A stretch of DNA of 64,000 nt from Streptomyces ficellus (GTDB lineage: Bacteria; Actinomycetota; Actinomycetes; Streptomycetales; Streptomycetaceae), in NCBI RefSeq assembly GCF_009739905.1, contig NZ_CP034279.1, positions 2,666,001-2,730,000 on the forward strand. Direction: 5' to 3'. A program made the position numbers and the translations under genes. Below are positions 47,230 through 56,317 of this stretch, piece after piece (positions within the stretch are counted from its first letter, which is position 1; every line of letters begins with the position of its first letter). Under the pieces are notes generated by a model. It saw only the letters and a list, made by a program, of their open reading frames with translations, was not told where the DNA came from and searched no databases.

Positions 47230-49762
47230 GCGCGACGGACGGTGCGGCCGGGGGTGTGGCCGCGCCCCTGGGCGTGGCCGGCAGCGTCATCCCGGGGACG
47301 TCCCCCTTTCCGCAGGCCGTGCCGTCCCGGTTCGGGTCGAGGCGCAGCGGGTCGTCCTTGCCGTTGACCTTCAGCCGCCCGTAGTCGTGCCGGGCGAGCC
47401 ACTCGCAGCGGGCCTTGGCCGTCGCCTTCACCTCCTTCGGGAAGACGGTCGGTACGCACACCCCGGCCGTGCCGTAGTGCCGGTCGCACCCGGCGACGCG
47501 CGGGCTGACCGGAACCGAGTCGCGCTTCTTCAGCCGCTTCTTCGGGGCGGCCGTGAGGTCGTCCGCGAAGTCGTGGACGTGCGCCGACCGTTCCGCCTCC
47601 GCCGCCATGGCCGCCGGTCCGCCCAGGTGCACCCACTCGGCGACGGACGGGACGCCGTTGGCGTCGACCGCGAAGAGCATGTACCAGCCGGGCGGGGCGA
47701 GGTTGGGGTTGCCGGTGACGTTGAGGTCGATCGTCCGGTCGTCGATCACCGAGAGCGGCAGGTCGACGAACCGCTGGTTGGGGTCGGAGGAGTGGGTGAC
47801 GGCGGCCGGGCGGATCAGCTCGGCCTTGGCGATCGGCCGGTCCACGGTGATCCGCTGGGTGTCGCCGTAGTTCCAGCGGCCGTCGATCACGGAGGTGATC
47901 CGCGGGCGCGGGCCCTTGAGCAGGTACGGCGGCGTGTAGATCGACACGTCGTGGTTGTAGGTGCCGTTGCCCGGGTTGTCGCCGACCGCCATCACCCGGC
48001 CGTCGGGCAGCAGGAACGCCGACGAGTGGTAGCCGCGCGGGACCGGGTCGGCGGCCATGCCCGCCCGGTAGGTGTCGGTCGCCGGGTCGAAGATCGACGC
48101 CTCGTAGACCGGGTCGGCCCGGTCGTGGAGCGCGCCGCCGGTCTCCAGGACCGTGCCGTCGGGCAGGAGGACCGCCGAGACGTACATCTTGCCCTCGGCC
48201 CCGGTCTGCGGGCGCTTGCCGGTGCCCTGGTCGACCAGGCCGTGCGGGATGGGCGGGCCGGCCACATAGGCCGGGCTGGGCTGCTTGAGGTCGATGATGT
48301 CGGTGAGGCGGTTGGCGACGGGGTTGGTCTCGTTGTTGCCGCCGCCGAGGGTCAGCACCCGCTGGTCCTGCGCGGGCGGCAGCAGCACGCTCGCCGACTC
48401 GTCCCGCTGGTCCTTGTTGCGCAGGCCGGGGACGTCGGTGATGGTGTTGGCGTCGTAGTCGTAGATCGACGCGCCCGTGCCCGGGGTGCCGTTGCCGAAG
48501 GTGTGGCTGCCGGAGTAGAAGAGCCGCCCGTCCTGCATGAGGATCATCGACGGGTACAGGCCCCAGTACGACCAGGTCTGGTTGACCTCGTTCATGGGCA
48601 GCCACTTGTGCTGCGTGGCGGAGAACTTCTCCGCCGTCACGTTGCCGGTGGAGTCCTCCTTCAGGCCGCCGAAGGAGATGACGTCACCGTTGCCGAGGAT
48701 CGTCGCCGACGGGTACCAGTGGCCGCCGTTCATGTCGTTGGTCCTGGTGTACGTCTCGGTCGCCGGGTCGAAGACGTACGAGTCCTTCAGGCCCTGGTAG
48801 CCGATCGTGCCGTCGGCGGACGGATAGCCCTTGTTGCCGCTCATCACCAGCACCCGGCCGTCGGACAGCTGCACATGGCCGGCGCAGAACATGTCGACGG
48901 GGGTGGGGATGGTCTTGAACGAGCCGTTGGCCGGGTCGTAGACGGCGGAGGTGAAGGTGCCGGCCTCGAACATCTCCGGGTTGTTGCCGGAGCCGGCGAT
49001 CAGCAGCACCTTGCCGTTGTGGAGGACGACGGAGTGCATGGAGCGGACCGGGTTCTTGGTGGGGAGGACCTCCCACTTGCCCTTGGCGCACTCCTCGGCG
49101 GTGCCGGTGCACTCCGGTTCGGGCGCGGGCGGGGTGACCTCCTCCATCACGTAGTCGTCGGTGGTGACGCTGCCGGTGCCGAAGACGGACACGCCCCAGG
49201 CGATCCGGTCGGTGCCGGGCGGCACGACGGGGGTGCGCACCTCCGCGCGCGTGTAGGCGCCTTCGAGCGGGAGGGTCTTGAGGTCGGTCCAGTACTGCCA
49301 GCCGGCGGTCGTGTCGTGCCGGAAGAGAGTGATCGCCGCGTCGGGCGTCGTCGACTTGTACCAGAGGGACAGGTCGTACTGCCGGTCGGCGGTGACGGTC
49401 GGGGCGCAGGCGGCCGACTCGGTGATGAGGGCCTTGCGGTCGCCGTCGGTGCGGCGGGTCAGCTCGACCTTCATGGCGGCGGTGCCGGAGTGGGCGTCGG
49501 TGGTCGTGGTGAACGTGAAGTCGTTGTCGCCCCAGCCGGACCGGGACCAGCAGGCGGGCATGGTGTCGGCGCCGGTGCCGGGATTCTCGAAGCCGGGGTT
49601 CTTGATGAGGTTGATCCCGGCCGCCGCGGGCGGCTGGGCGGCCAGCAGCAGGCCGGAGGTCATGGCGCCGACGGCGAGGAGGGCCGCTCTGCGGCGCCGG
49701 CGCGGTGTCCTTCCCACCGGGGTCGGTTTCGCTCGGGTTCGTGGGACCGAGGTCGGTTTCAC
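47207..49762 (-). CDS. Secreted radical copper oxidase (galactose-oxidase/GlxA-like)
   Basis: An 851-residue exported mononuclear copper radical oxidase, expected to oxidise a primary alcohol of a glycan to an aldehyde with release of H2O2. Order: signal/membrane anchor (about 24-48), jelly-roll carbohydrate-binding-like module (about 50-208), kelch propeller (about 228-610) and Ig-like E-set domain (about 615-715). The cofactor residues can be mapped: Cys293 (DMFCAGH) and Tyr350 (GGHWYPSA) for the Cys-Tyr crosslink, and Tyr578, His579 (RGYHSSA) and His657 (AVTHSSD) for copper. An extra C-terminal domain (755-822) has four Cys and LDPNRDGTACGKG, an Excalibur-like calcium motif. S. lividans GlxA (about 645 aa) lacks both additions. 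GTG 49762 overlaps the stop of the preceding gene. Confidence 0.88.
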   Translation of the reverse strand: MKPTSVPRTRAKPTPVGRTPRRRRRAALLAVGAMTSGLLLAAQPPAAAGINLIKNPGFENPGTGADTMPACWSRSGWGDNDFTFTTTTDAHSGTAAMKVELTRRTDGDRKALITESAACAPTVTADRQYDLSLWYKSTTPDAAITLFRHDTTAGWQYWTDLKTLPLEGAYTRAEVRTPVVPPGTDRIAWGVSVFGTGSVTTDDYVMEEVTPPAPEPECTGTAEECAKGKWEVLPTKNPVRSMHSVVLHNGKVLLIAGSGNNPEMFEAGTFTSAVYDPANGSFKTIPTPVDMFCAGHVQLSDGRVLVMSGNKGYPSADGTIGYQGLKDSYVFDPATETYTRTNDMNGGHWYPSATILGNGDVISFGGLKEDSTGNVTAEKFSATQHKWLPMNEVNQTWSYWGLYPSMILMQDGRLFYSGSHTFGNGTPGTGASIYDYDANTITDVPGLRNKDQRDESASVLLPPAQDQRVLTLGGGNNETNPVANRLTDIIDLKQPSPAYVAGPPIPHGLVDQGTGKRPQTGAEGKMYVSAVLLPDGTVLETGGALHDRADPVYEASIFDPATDTYRAGMAADPVPRGYHSSAFLLPDGRVMAVGDNPGNGTYNHDVSIYTPPYLLKGPRPRITSVIDGRWNYGDTQRITVDRPIAKAELIRPAAVTHSSDPNQRFVDLPLSVIDDRTIDLNVTGNPNLAPPGWYMLFAVDANGVPSVAEWVHLGGPAAMAAEAERSAHVHDFADDLTAAPKKRLKKRDSVPVSPRVAGCDRHYGTAGVCVPTVFPKEVKATAKARCEWLARHDYGRLKVNGKDDPLRLDPNRDGTACGKGDVPGMTLPATPRGAATPPAAPSVAPTERGRP

Positions 49763-50955
49763 CGGGGTTTCCTTCCTGTGCGGGCCGTACGCGTGCGGGC
49801 CGTGCGCGCTCTGCGGGGCAGGTAGACCAGGGCCTCGGTGCCGGCGAAGCGCAGGACGAAGGTGGTCAGCAGCGCGAGGGCGGTGGCGGGCAGGACCGCC
49901 ATGTGGAGCTGCCCGACGAACAGGGCGATCAGCGGGATGCGCAGGACGAGGTCGGCGTTGGCGAGGAGCGCGAAGCGCCCCGCGCGGTCGGCCCAGTGAC
50001 GGTGGTGGCGGCGGTCGCGGAACAGCAGGCCCTCGATGAGGAGGAAGTTCCAGGCGACGCCGAACTGGTTGGCGAGGATCTCGGCGGGCAGGTAGTGCAA
50101 CCCGGCGCCGGTCAGGAGGTACAGCGCGGCGAGGTTCGGTACGAAGCCGGTGAGGCCGATCAGTCCGAAGACCACCATGCGGGCGAGCGGCGACGCCGTG
50201 CGCAGCCCGACGAGGTGCCGCAGGAACCGCAGGCCTTCCCGGGCGGTGGACTTGGACTCGCCGGCGAAGCGCTCCTCGAAGACGAACGGCACTTCGGCGA
50301 CGCGCTCCGGGCGGCACCGCACGGCCAGCTCCAGCAGGATCTTGTAGCCGAGCGGCCGGAGCGCGGCGGCGGTCACGGTGCCGCGCCGGATCGCGAAGAA
50401 CCCGCTCATGGGGTCGCTGATGCCGCCGAGGGCGCGCGGGAACAGTCCCTTGGCGAGCCAGGTCGCCCCGCGCGAGACGGCGACGCGGTAGCCGCCGGCG
50501 AGCCCGGCGCGGCTGCCGCCGGGCAGGTAGCGGCTGGCGACCACCAGGTCGGCGCCCTCCTTCTCGCCGGTGGCGACGAGGTCGGGCACGAGGGCGGGCG
50601 GGTGCTGGAGGTCGGCGTCCATGACGACGACCCAGTCGGAGGTGGCGGCCGCGATCCCGGCGACGACGGCGCCGCCGAGGCCGCCGTCGGGGGTGTCGCG
50701 GTGGATGACGGAGACGGGGAAGGGGCAGTCGCGTGCGGCGTCGGCGATCACGGCGGGGGTGTCGTCGGTGGAGTCGTCGACGAACACCACCTCGCAGGGC
50801 AGCCGGTCGGGCACGGAAGCGGCGATCCGGCGCAGCAGCTCCCGTACGTTGGCGGACTCGTTGAAGGTGGGGACGACGACGGTGACGGCGCCCGGCTCGG
50901 GCACGTCGCCGGTGGCCGGGGCGAGGTGTTCGGCGCCGGTGGGCTGGATGGTCAC
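49759..50955 (-). CDS. GT2 polyprenyl-phosphate glycosyltransferase with GtrA domain
   Basis: A 398-residue protein fusing a DPM1-like GT2 domain (about 22-255) to a GtrA-like membrane domain (about 258-380, four helices). The GT2 part shows VVVPTFNESANV, FVDDSTDDT, the metal-binding DADLQHPP and SDPMSGFFAIRR. The product is expected to be a polyprenyl-phosphate hexose on the cytoplasmic face, with GtrA helping to flip it. Stop and start overlap the neighbours by 4 bp on both sides. It probably supplies the donor for the GT39-like protein encoded just upstream. Confidence 0.92.
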   Translation of the reverse strand: MTIQPTGAEHLAPATGDVPEPGAVTVVVPTFNESANVRELLRRIAASVPDRLPCEVVFVDDSTDDTPAVIADAARDCPFPVSVIHRDTPDGGLGGAVVAGIAAATSDWVVVMDADLQHPPALVPDLVATGEKEGADLVVASRYLPGGSRAGLAGGYRVAVSRGATWLAKGLFPRALGGISDPMSGFFAIRRGTVTAAALRPLGYKILLELAVRCRPERVAEVPFVFEERFAGESKSTAREGLRFLRHLVGLRTASPLARMVVFGLIGLTGFVPNLAALYLLTGAGLHYLPAEILANQFGVAWNFLLIEGLLFRDRRHHRHWADRAGRFALLANADLVLRIPLIALFVGQLHMAVLPATALALLTTFVLRFAGTEALVYLPRRARTARTRTARTGRKPR

Positions 50956-52631
50956 GGGGCCTCCGCTCGGCTGTCGCGGTCTGCGGCGCGGGCGTCCCCG
51001 GTGGTGGTCCCGTCCCGGGTGATCCTTCGGATCTCGATCCGTTCCTCGCCCTCGCCGAAGGTGGCGACGGGCGCCGAGTGCTCCAGGGCGGCCTTCACAC
51101 GGGGCAGGTCACGGGCGTCGCGCCGCACGGTCGGGGAGGCGACGACGTAGTCGATGTCGCGCCAGCCGTGGGGCAGGGTCTTCGTCACGGCCGGGTCGAG
51201 GTCGGCCTTGTAGAACCAGATGACGCCGAGCCCGGGTTCGTACCCCGCGTGGACGAGGTCGAGCCAGAGCGCGTCGTCGACGAGCACGCGTGTGCGGGCC
51301 GGGTCGGAAACCTCGGCGGCGAGCCAGGCGGCGGCCGCCCGGTAGGGGGCGTTGGCGTCGGCGGTCATGGCGGTGCGGTCGCCCTCGTACCAGCGGGGGG
51401 CGATGTACGCGGCGGCGGAGGCGGCGAGCAGGACGGCAACCGCGCGGCGGACCGGCAGGAGGCCGGGCGTGCGGCGGCCCTTGCGCAGGACGGCGTGGGC
51501 GACGCTCGCCGCGCCGCCGGCCAGGACCAGGGCCAGGAAGGGCAGCGCCTGGATGACGTACATGGCGGGCAGGTAGCCGGAGGGGCGCATCGCGACGAGC
51601 GCCAGGACGGCGACGGCGAGCGCGGGTCCGGCCAGCGCCCGCGCGGTGACCGACCACCTGACGGTGGCCAGGAGCAGGGCGGCGCCGACGAGGCCGCCGA
51701 CCGGCAGGACCCGGTCGTAGTAGAGCCAGGAGTCGAGCACCCCGTTGGAGCCGGTGCCCTCGGTGAGGATGAAGCCCGAGCCGGGACGGCTCATCTGGTA
51801 CGTGATGCCGTCCCACAGTGAGACGTGTCCGTCGCCGGGCAGCAACTCGCCCTTGAGCAGCGCGAACAGCGGGTAGGAGAAGCCGATCAGGGCGCAGGCG
51901 GTGATCGCGCCGGTGACGGCGAACTTGCGGGTGTCGCGGTGGCTGTGGCGCCACATGGTGACCAGCAGCGCCGGCAGGACGACGAGCATCGTCTCCTTGG
52001 TGAGGACGCCGACGGCGGCGGCGATCCCGGCCCCGAAGTGGTGCCAGAGGTGTCTGCTGGGTGAGGCGGCGAGGCAGAACGCCAGCAGGATCCACATCAC
52101 GGCGAGGTTATCGAGGAAGATCTCGCGCTGGAGGACGACGGACAGCGGGGAGAGCCCGAACAGCACCATGGCCAGGCCCGCTGCCCAGCGCGGCAGCCAC
52201 AGGCGGCGCGCCAGCACGTACAGCATCACCGCGGAGGCGGCGCTGACCAGCAGCATCGCCAGGCGCATCGAGGCGACGGTCATCGTGTCGGGGGCGATCA
52301 GCGACGGGATCCAGGTGAGGGCGGCGAGCTGCATCCAGCCGAGCGGCGGGTGGTCGTACCAGTAGGTGTAGTGGGCGAGTCCCCGGCCGTTCTGCACGGC
52401 CCAGGCCTGGGCGAGGTAGGTACCCTCGTCGTCGCTGAGGGTGGGGTACTGCTGGATGTTCCAGCCCTGGACGACCAGGATCGCGACGAGCAGCACCCCG
52501 CACAGCAGCAGGTCGGGGCGGGAGCTGCGGAAGCGCACCACGGGCCGGGTGACGAGCTGTCGGCTGCCGCGGCGCGCGGGGGCGGTGGAGGGTTCGGGGG
52601 CGGCGGGGGCCGCGGGCAGGGTGGCGGTCAC
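50952..52631 (-). CDS. GT39/ArnT-like membrane glycosyltransferase
   Basis: A 559-residue polytopic GT-C glycosyltransferase. The first extracytoplasmic loop has YPTLSDDEGTYLAQAWAVQNG with the catalytic acidic pair and HYTYWYDHPPLGWMQLAAL, typical of the PMT/ArnT superfamily. About eleven hydrophobic helices are followed by a soluble C-terminal domain (about 420-540). It uses a polyprenyl-phosphate sugar, probably that made by the downstream DPM1-like enzyme, to modify a surface glycan, lipid or protein. ATGA overlaps with both neighbours. Confidence 0.9.
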   Translation of the reverse strand: MTATLPAAPAAPEPSTAPARRGSRQLVTRPVVRFRSSRPDLLLCGVLLVAILVVQGWNIQQYPTLSDDEGTYLAQAWAVQNGRGLAHYTYWYDHPPLGWMQLAALTWIPSLIAPDTMTVASMRLAMLLVSAASAVMLYVLARRLWLPRWAAGLAMVLFGLSPLSVVLQREIFLDNLAVMWILLAFCLAASPSRHLWHHFGAGIAAAVGVLTKETMLVVLPALLVTMWRHSHRDTRKFAVTGAITACALIGFSYPLFALLKGELLPGDGHVSLWDGITYQMSRPGSGFILTEGTGSNGVLDSWLYYDRVLPVGGLVGAALLLATVRWSVTARALAGPALAVAVLALVAMRPSGYLPAMYVIQALPFLALVLAGGAASVAHAVLRKGRRTPGLLPVRRAVAVLLAASAAAYIAPRWYEGDRTAMTADANAPYRAAAAWLAAEVSDPARTRVLVDDALWLDLVHAGYEPGLGVIWFYKADLDPAVTKTLPHGWRDIDYVVASPTVRRDARDLPRVKAALEHSAPVATFGEGEERIEIRRITRDGTTTGDARAADRDSRAEAP

Positions 52632-53884
52632 CGGGCGGCCTCCTCACGGACGAGGTGGGCGCCGACGTGGCTGGTGAGCTCCCACTCGTTGCGCCCGCGC
52701 TGCTCGCGCCAGACGGCGCGGACCGCCGCGCCGGCCAGCAGCACCTGGTAGAAGGGGCCGCCGGCGATGAGCTTCAGGTAGTGCGCGAAGCGCACCCGCA
52801 GCCCGTACTGCCTGCCGAAGTCGTGCAGTCCGACGATCTCGAAGACGAAGGTGACCATGGCCGTCAGCAGGGGGAGGAAGGTGATGACGGCGACGCCGAT
52901 GGGCACGTCGAGGAAGAGCGCGATCGCCACGTTGAGCGGGATGATGATCCCGGTGAAGGCCTGCATGAACGGGGTCATCAGGGTGTAGCGGGCGAGCATC
53001 CGCTGTCCCAGGGTGGGCAGTTGGCGCCAGTCCTTCTTGCGGTACACCTGGAGGAAGCCCTGGTTCCAGCGGGTGCGCTGTTTGAGCAGGCTCATCAGGG
53101 TGCCGGGGGTCTCCTCGCGGGTGACCATGTCGGCGTCGTACGCGACGACGACCTTCTTGCCGGTGCTGGACAGTCGGACGCCCAGGTCGCAGTCCTCGGC
53201 GAGGCAGTTCTGGTCCCAGCCGCCGGCCTCCCGCAGGACGTCGGTGCGGACGAAGACGGTGTTGCCGCCGAGCGGGATGAAGCCCTTGGCGGCGTGCAGG
53301 TGGAGTCGGGAGCGGAACCAGAAGAAGTACTCCAGGCAGTTGCGCAGGGAGTACCAGCTGGAGTGGAAGTTGATCAGTTGGACGCCGCCCTGGACGACGT
53401 CGGCGCGGGTGGCGGTGAAGGCGTGGTCGACGTGCGCGAGCAGCTCGGGGTGGACCTGGTCCTCGGCGTCGAAGACACCGACGACGTCGCCCCGGCAGTA
53501 CGGCAGGGCGGTGTTCAGGGCCTTGGGCTTGTTCTTGGTCTCGTGGGTGTCGACGACGACGCGCACGCGACCGGGGTCGCGGGCCGCGGCCCGGTCGGCG
53601 ACCTCGGCGGTCTCCGGGTCGTCGTGTCCCACTATCACGATGATCTCGAAGTCCCGGTGGCTGGATTCCAGCAGCCGGTCGATCGTGTGCTCCAGCACGA
53701 GCTGTTCGTGGCGGGCGGGCAGCAACAGCGAGAAGGACAGCCCCTGTTGCCCGTCGGGGCTCTCGAAGCGGGTGGCGGCCAGCGTCTCGGGCGTACGCCA
53801 GGCGTGCATCTGCCACCACAGGGTGAAGGCGGCCATCCAGAAGAGCGCCAGCGATATGGCGGCGACGGACACGGAAATGAGCAC
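52628..53884 (-). CDS. Processive-type membrane GT2 glycosyltransferase
   Basis: A 418-residue membrane GT2 enzyme of the cellulose/hyaluronan/chitin synthase-like group. An N-terminal helix is followed by the catalytic domain with SLLLPARHE, VFDAEDQVHPE (DxD-like), LAEDCDLGVR (TED-like) and KQRTRWNQG (the QxxRW motif of processive enzymes), then three or four C-terminal helices. It is shorter than CslA (over 600 aa) and lacks a PilZ domain. As first gene of the operon it may polymerise the glycan later oxidised by the copper oxidase. GTG 53884 follows GGGGGGAG. Confidence 0.9.
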   Translation of the reverse strand: MLISVSVAAISLALFWMAAFTLWWQMHAWRTPETLAATRFESPDGQQGLSFSLLLPARHEQLVLEHTIDRLLESSHRDFEIIVIVGHDDPETAEVADRAAARDPGRVRVVVDTHETKNKPKALNTALPYCRGDVVGVFDAEDQVHPELLAHVDHAFTATRADVVQGGVQLINFHSSWYSLRNCLEYFFWFRSRLHLHAAKGFIPLGGNTVFVRTDVLREAGGWDQNCLAEDCDLGVRLSSTGKKVVVAYDADMVTREETPGTLMSLLKQRTRWNQGFLQVYRKKDWRQLPTLGQRMLARYTLMTPFMQAFTGIIIPLNVAIALFLDVPIGVAVITFLPLLTAMVTFVFEIVGLHDFGRQYGLRVRFAHYLKLIAGGPFYQVLLAGAAVRAVWREQRGRNEWELTSHVGAHLVREEAAR

Positions 53885-53904
53885 GGAAAGACTCCCCCCA
53901 TCGG

Positions 53905-53970
53905 CCGCGCCACGGCGTACGCAGGTGCGCGGGCCGGTGAGGTCACCGGCGGCACGCCACCGTGGCGCGG
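53905..53970. repeat. Nested inverted repeats in leader of glycan operon
   Basis: Outer arms 53905-53915 and 53960-53970 (11 bp, perfect) enclose the palindrome GCCGGTGA-GG-TCACCGGC (53933-53950). They fall in the predicted 5' leader, 20-90 nt before the GTG at 53884, where a folded RNA could affect expression. Confidence 0.65.
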
Positions 53971-54096
53971 TCGTTCCCCAAGAGACATGTCAGGGGCGAA
54001 TCGCGGCAGGACCCCCCTGGCCGTCGACGCCCTCGTTCAACGTCCACACACGCCCTCCCCAGAACGTGCGTGGAGTCTCCACTCCTTTGTCCGACG

Positions 54097-54102
54097 AGAA
54101 TA
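54097..54102 (-). promoter_or_regulatory. Putative promoter (-10 TATTCT) of glycan operon
   Basis: TATTCT on the minus strand about 210 nt before the GT2 start, with CTGACT-like -35 sequence 15 bp further up. Two short palindromes flank it: GTGGAGTCTCCAC (54070-54082) and CTGACAGTCAG (54113-54123). Either may be an operator. Confidence 0.4.
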
Positions 54103-54155
54103 GAGGCAGAGACTGACAGTCAGGAGGTGTCCGGGCAAAAACTGTGTATCCGGCG

Positions 54156-56189
54156 TCAGTTGGCCAGTTTGCCCGCCAGATCGTCCGGATCCGTGGTAGG
54201 CGCGTCGCAGGTGAAGTGCCGGCAGACGTACGCGGCGGGCCGCCCGTCGACCAGGGGGCGGTCCCTGAGCAGCGGGAACTCCTCGCCCGCGCCGTCCGGA
54301 ACACCGAAGGCGACGACGGCGCCGGGAGCGGTGCCGAGCAGGGCCGCGCGGTGCAGGGCCCGGGCGGCCTCGTCGTCCGGGTGCCCGGCGACGGCGACCT
54401 CGCGCGGGCCGTCGAGGAGCGCCTCGGCGACTGCGAGGCCCCAGCCGATGAACCGGGGCGCACGCGGCCCGAGGGCCTTGACCACGCCGAGGGCGCCCTC
54501 GGCGGCGGTGCGGTGCGCCTCGGAGCCGGTGTGGGCCGCGTACGACAGCAGGGCCCCGGCCGCGGCGGTCCAGCCGGACGGGGTGGCGTTGTCGGTGGGG
54601 TCCTGGGGGCGGCGGATCAGCTGCTCGGCGTCGTGCGCGGTGTCGTAGAGGGCGCCGCCCTCGCCGGTGAACCGGTCGAGCACGAGGTCGAGGAGGAAGC
54701 CGGCGAACTCCAGCCACACCCCCTCGCCGGTCACGCCGGCCAGCGCGAGGAAGCCCTCGGCGACGTCGGCGTAGTCCTCCAGCACTCCGGCGTTGGCACC
54801 GGCGTGCCCGTCCCTGGAGGTGCGGGTGAGCCGCGCGCCGGAGTCCATGTGGAGCCGTACCAGCAGGTCGGCCGCCTCCGTGGCCCGCTCGACCAGGTCG
54901 GTGCGGTCGAAGTAGGCGCCGGTCTCGGCGAGCGCGGCGATCGCCAGCCCGTTCCAGGCGGCGACGATCTTGTCGTCGCGGCCGGGCCGGGGCCGCTCGT
55001 CACGGGCGGCGAGCAGCCGCCGCCGGATGCCCTCGATGCGCTCGGCGTCCACCACCCCGGCGCCCTGCGGCAGTTGCAGCACGGAGGAGCCCTCCTCGAA
55101 CGTGCCCTCCTCGGTGACGCCGAAGTACTGCGCGGCGTACGCGGCGTCCTCCTCGCCCAGGACGTCGCGCAGCTGCGCGGGCGTCCACACGTAGAAGGCG
55201 CCCTCGACGTGCCTGCCCGTGCCGTCGTCAGAGTCGGCGTCGAGCGCGGAGGCGAAGCCGCCCTCGGCGGTGCGCAGTTCGCGCACCATGAAGTCGGCCG
55301 TCTCCAGGGCGACCCGGCGGGCCAGGTCGCTGCCGGTGGCGCGCCACAGGTGGGCGTACACGCGGCACAGCAGGGCGTTGTCGTACAGCATCTTCTCGAA
55401 GTGCGGCACCACCCACTCACGGTCCACCGCGTAGCGGGCGAAACCCCCGCCCAGCTGGTCGTAGATGCCGCCCCTGGCCATCGCCTCGCAGGTGTCGGCG
55501 GCCATCTGGAGGGCGCCCTCGGCACCGGTGCGGGCGTGGTGGCGGAGCAGGAACTCCACCACCATGGACGGCGGGAACTTCGGCGCCCCGCCGAAGCCGC
55601 CGTGCCGGTCGTCGTAGTCGCGGGTGAGCCCGAGGAGCGCCTGCGCGAGCTCCTGCTCACCGGGCGCGCCGGCCCCGCCCACGGCCAGCGAGCGCCCCGC
55701 CAGTTCCCGCACGATGTTCCCGGCGACCTCGTCGACCTCCTCGCGCCGGTCGGCCCAGGCGACCGCGACGCCCTGGAGGACCTGGTGGAACGAGGGCATG
55801 CCGTGGCGGGGCGCGGGCGGGAAGTACGTCCCGAAGTAGAACGGCTCGGCGTCGGGCGTCAGGAACACCGTCATCGGCCAGCCGCCGTGACCGGTGGCCG
55901 CCTGCACGGCCTCCATGTACACGGCGTCCACGTCCGGCCGCTCCTCCCGGTCGACCTTGACGGGCACGAAGTGCTCGTTGAGGTACGCGGCGGTCGTCTC
56001 GTCCTCGAACGACTCGTGCGCCATGACGTGGCACCAGTGGCAGCTGGAGTACCCGACGCTCAGCAGCACGGGCACCCCGCGCCGCCGGGCCTCCTCGAAG
56101 GCCTCGCCCGACCAGGGCCACCAGTCGACCGGGTTGTCGGCGTGCTGGAGGAGGTACGGGGACGTCTCATGGGCCAGTCGGTTCGGCAT
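54156..56189 (-). CDS. DUF255/YyaL thioredoxin-domain protein
   Basis: A 677-residue cytosolic protein of the YyaL/SSP411 family. An N-terminal DUF255 thioredoxin-like domain (about 1-165) has the motif [16 protein letters not shown], with two Cys in CxxC-like spacing and a conserved NPVDWWPW before it. A C-terminal (alpha/alpha)6 barrel (about 190-640) resembles N-acylglucosamine 2-epimerase folds. Its function is not established in bacteria. ATG 56189 is preferred to one at 56219: it matches the conserved [13 protein letters not shown] start and has a CAGGAT -10-like box 7 nt upstream. Confidence 0.9.
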   Translation of the reverse strand: MPNRLAHETSPYLLQHADNPVDWWPWSGEAFEEARRRGVPVLLSVGYSSCHWCHVMAHESFEDETTAAYLNEHFVPVKVDREERPDVDAVYMEAVQAATGHGGWPMTVFLTPDAEPFYFGTYFPPAPRHGMPSFHQVLQGVAVAWADRREEVDEVAGNIVRELAGRSLAVGGAGAPGEQELAQALLGLTRDYDDRHGGFGGAPKFPPSMVVEFLLRHHARTGAEGALQMAADTCEAMARGGIYDQLGGGFARYAVDREWVVPHFEKMLYDNALLCRVYAHLWRATGSDLARRVALETADFMVRELRTAEGGFASALDADSDDGTGRHVEGAFYVWTPAQLRDVLGEEDAAYAAQYFGVTEEGTFEEGSSVLQLPQGAGVVDAERIEGIRRRLLAARDERPRPGRDDKIVAAWNGLAIAALAETGAYFDRTDLVERATEAADLLVRLHMDSGARLTRTSRDGHAGANAGVLEDYADVAEGFLALAGVTGEGVWLEFAGFLLDLVLDRFTGEGGALYDTAHDAEQLIRRPQDPTDNATPSGWTAAAGALLSYAAHTGSEAHRTAAEGALGVVKALGPRAPRFIGWGLAVAEALLDGPREVAVAGHPDDEAARALHRAALLGTAPGAVVAFGVPDGAGEEFPLLRDRPLVDGRPAAYVCRHFTCDAPTTDPDDLAGKLAN

Positions 56190-56317
56190 ACCACCCATCC
56201 TGCCGGATGCGGGTACCACCCGCCTCGGGCGTCGGCAGGTTGTCCACAGGCCTCGCGCCGAACAGCCGTGCGGCGGACACTTGTCCCGGGAGTGATCACC
56301 GGCGGAGGGGGACGCGG

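Noticed and set aside
49763..50317. Upstream extension of the copper oxidase frame to about 1036 residues
   Set aside because: The added Arg/Pro/Ala-rich sequence overlaps the GT2-GtrA gene in another frame. The GTG at 49762 has a good ribosome-binding site and is followed by a signal-like segment.
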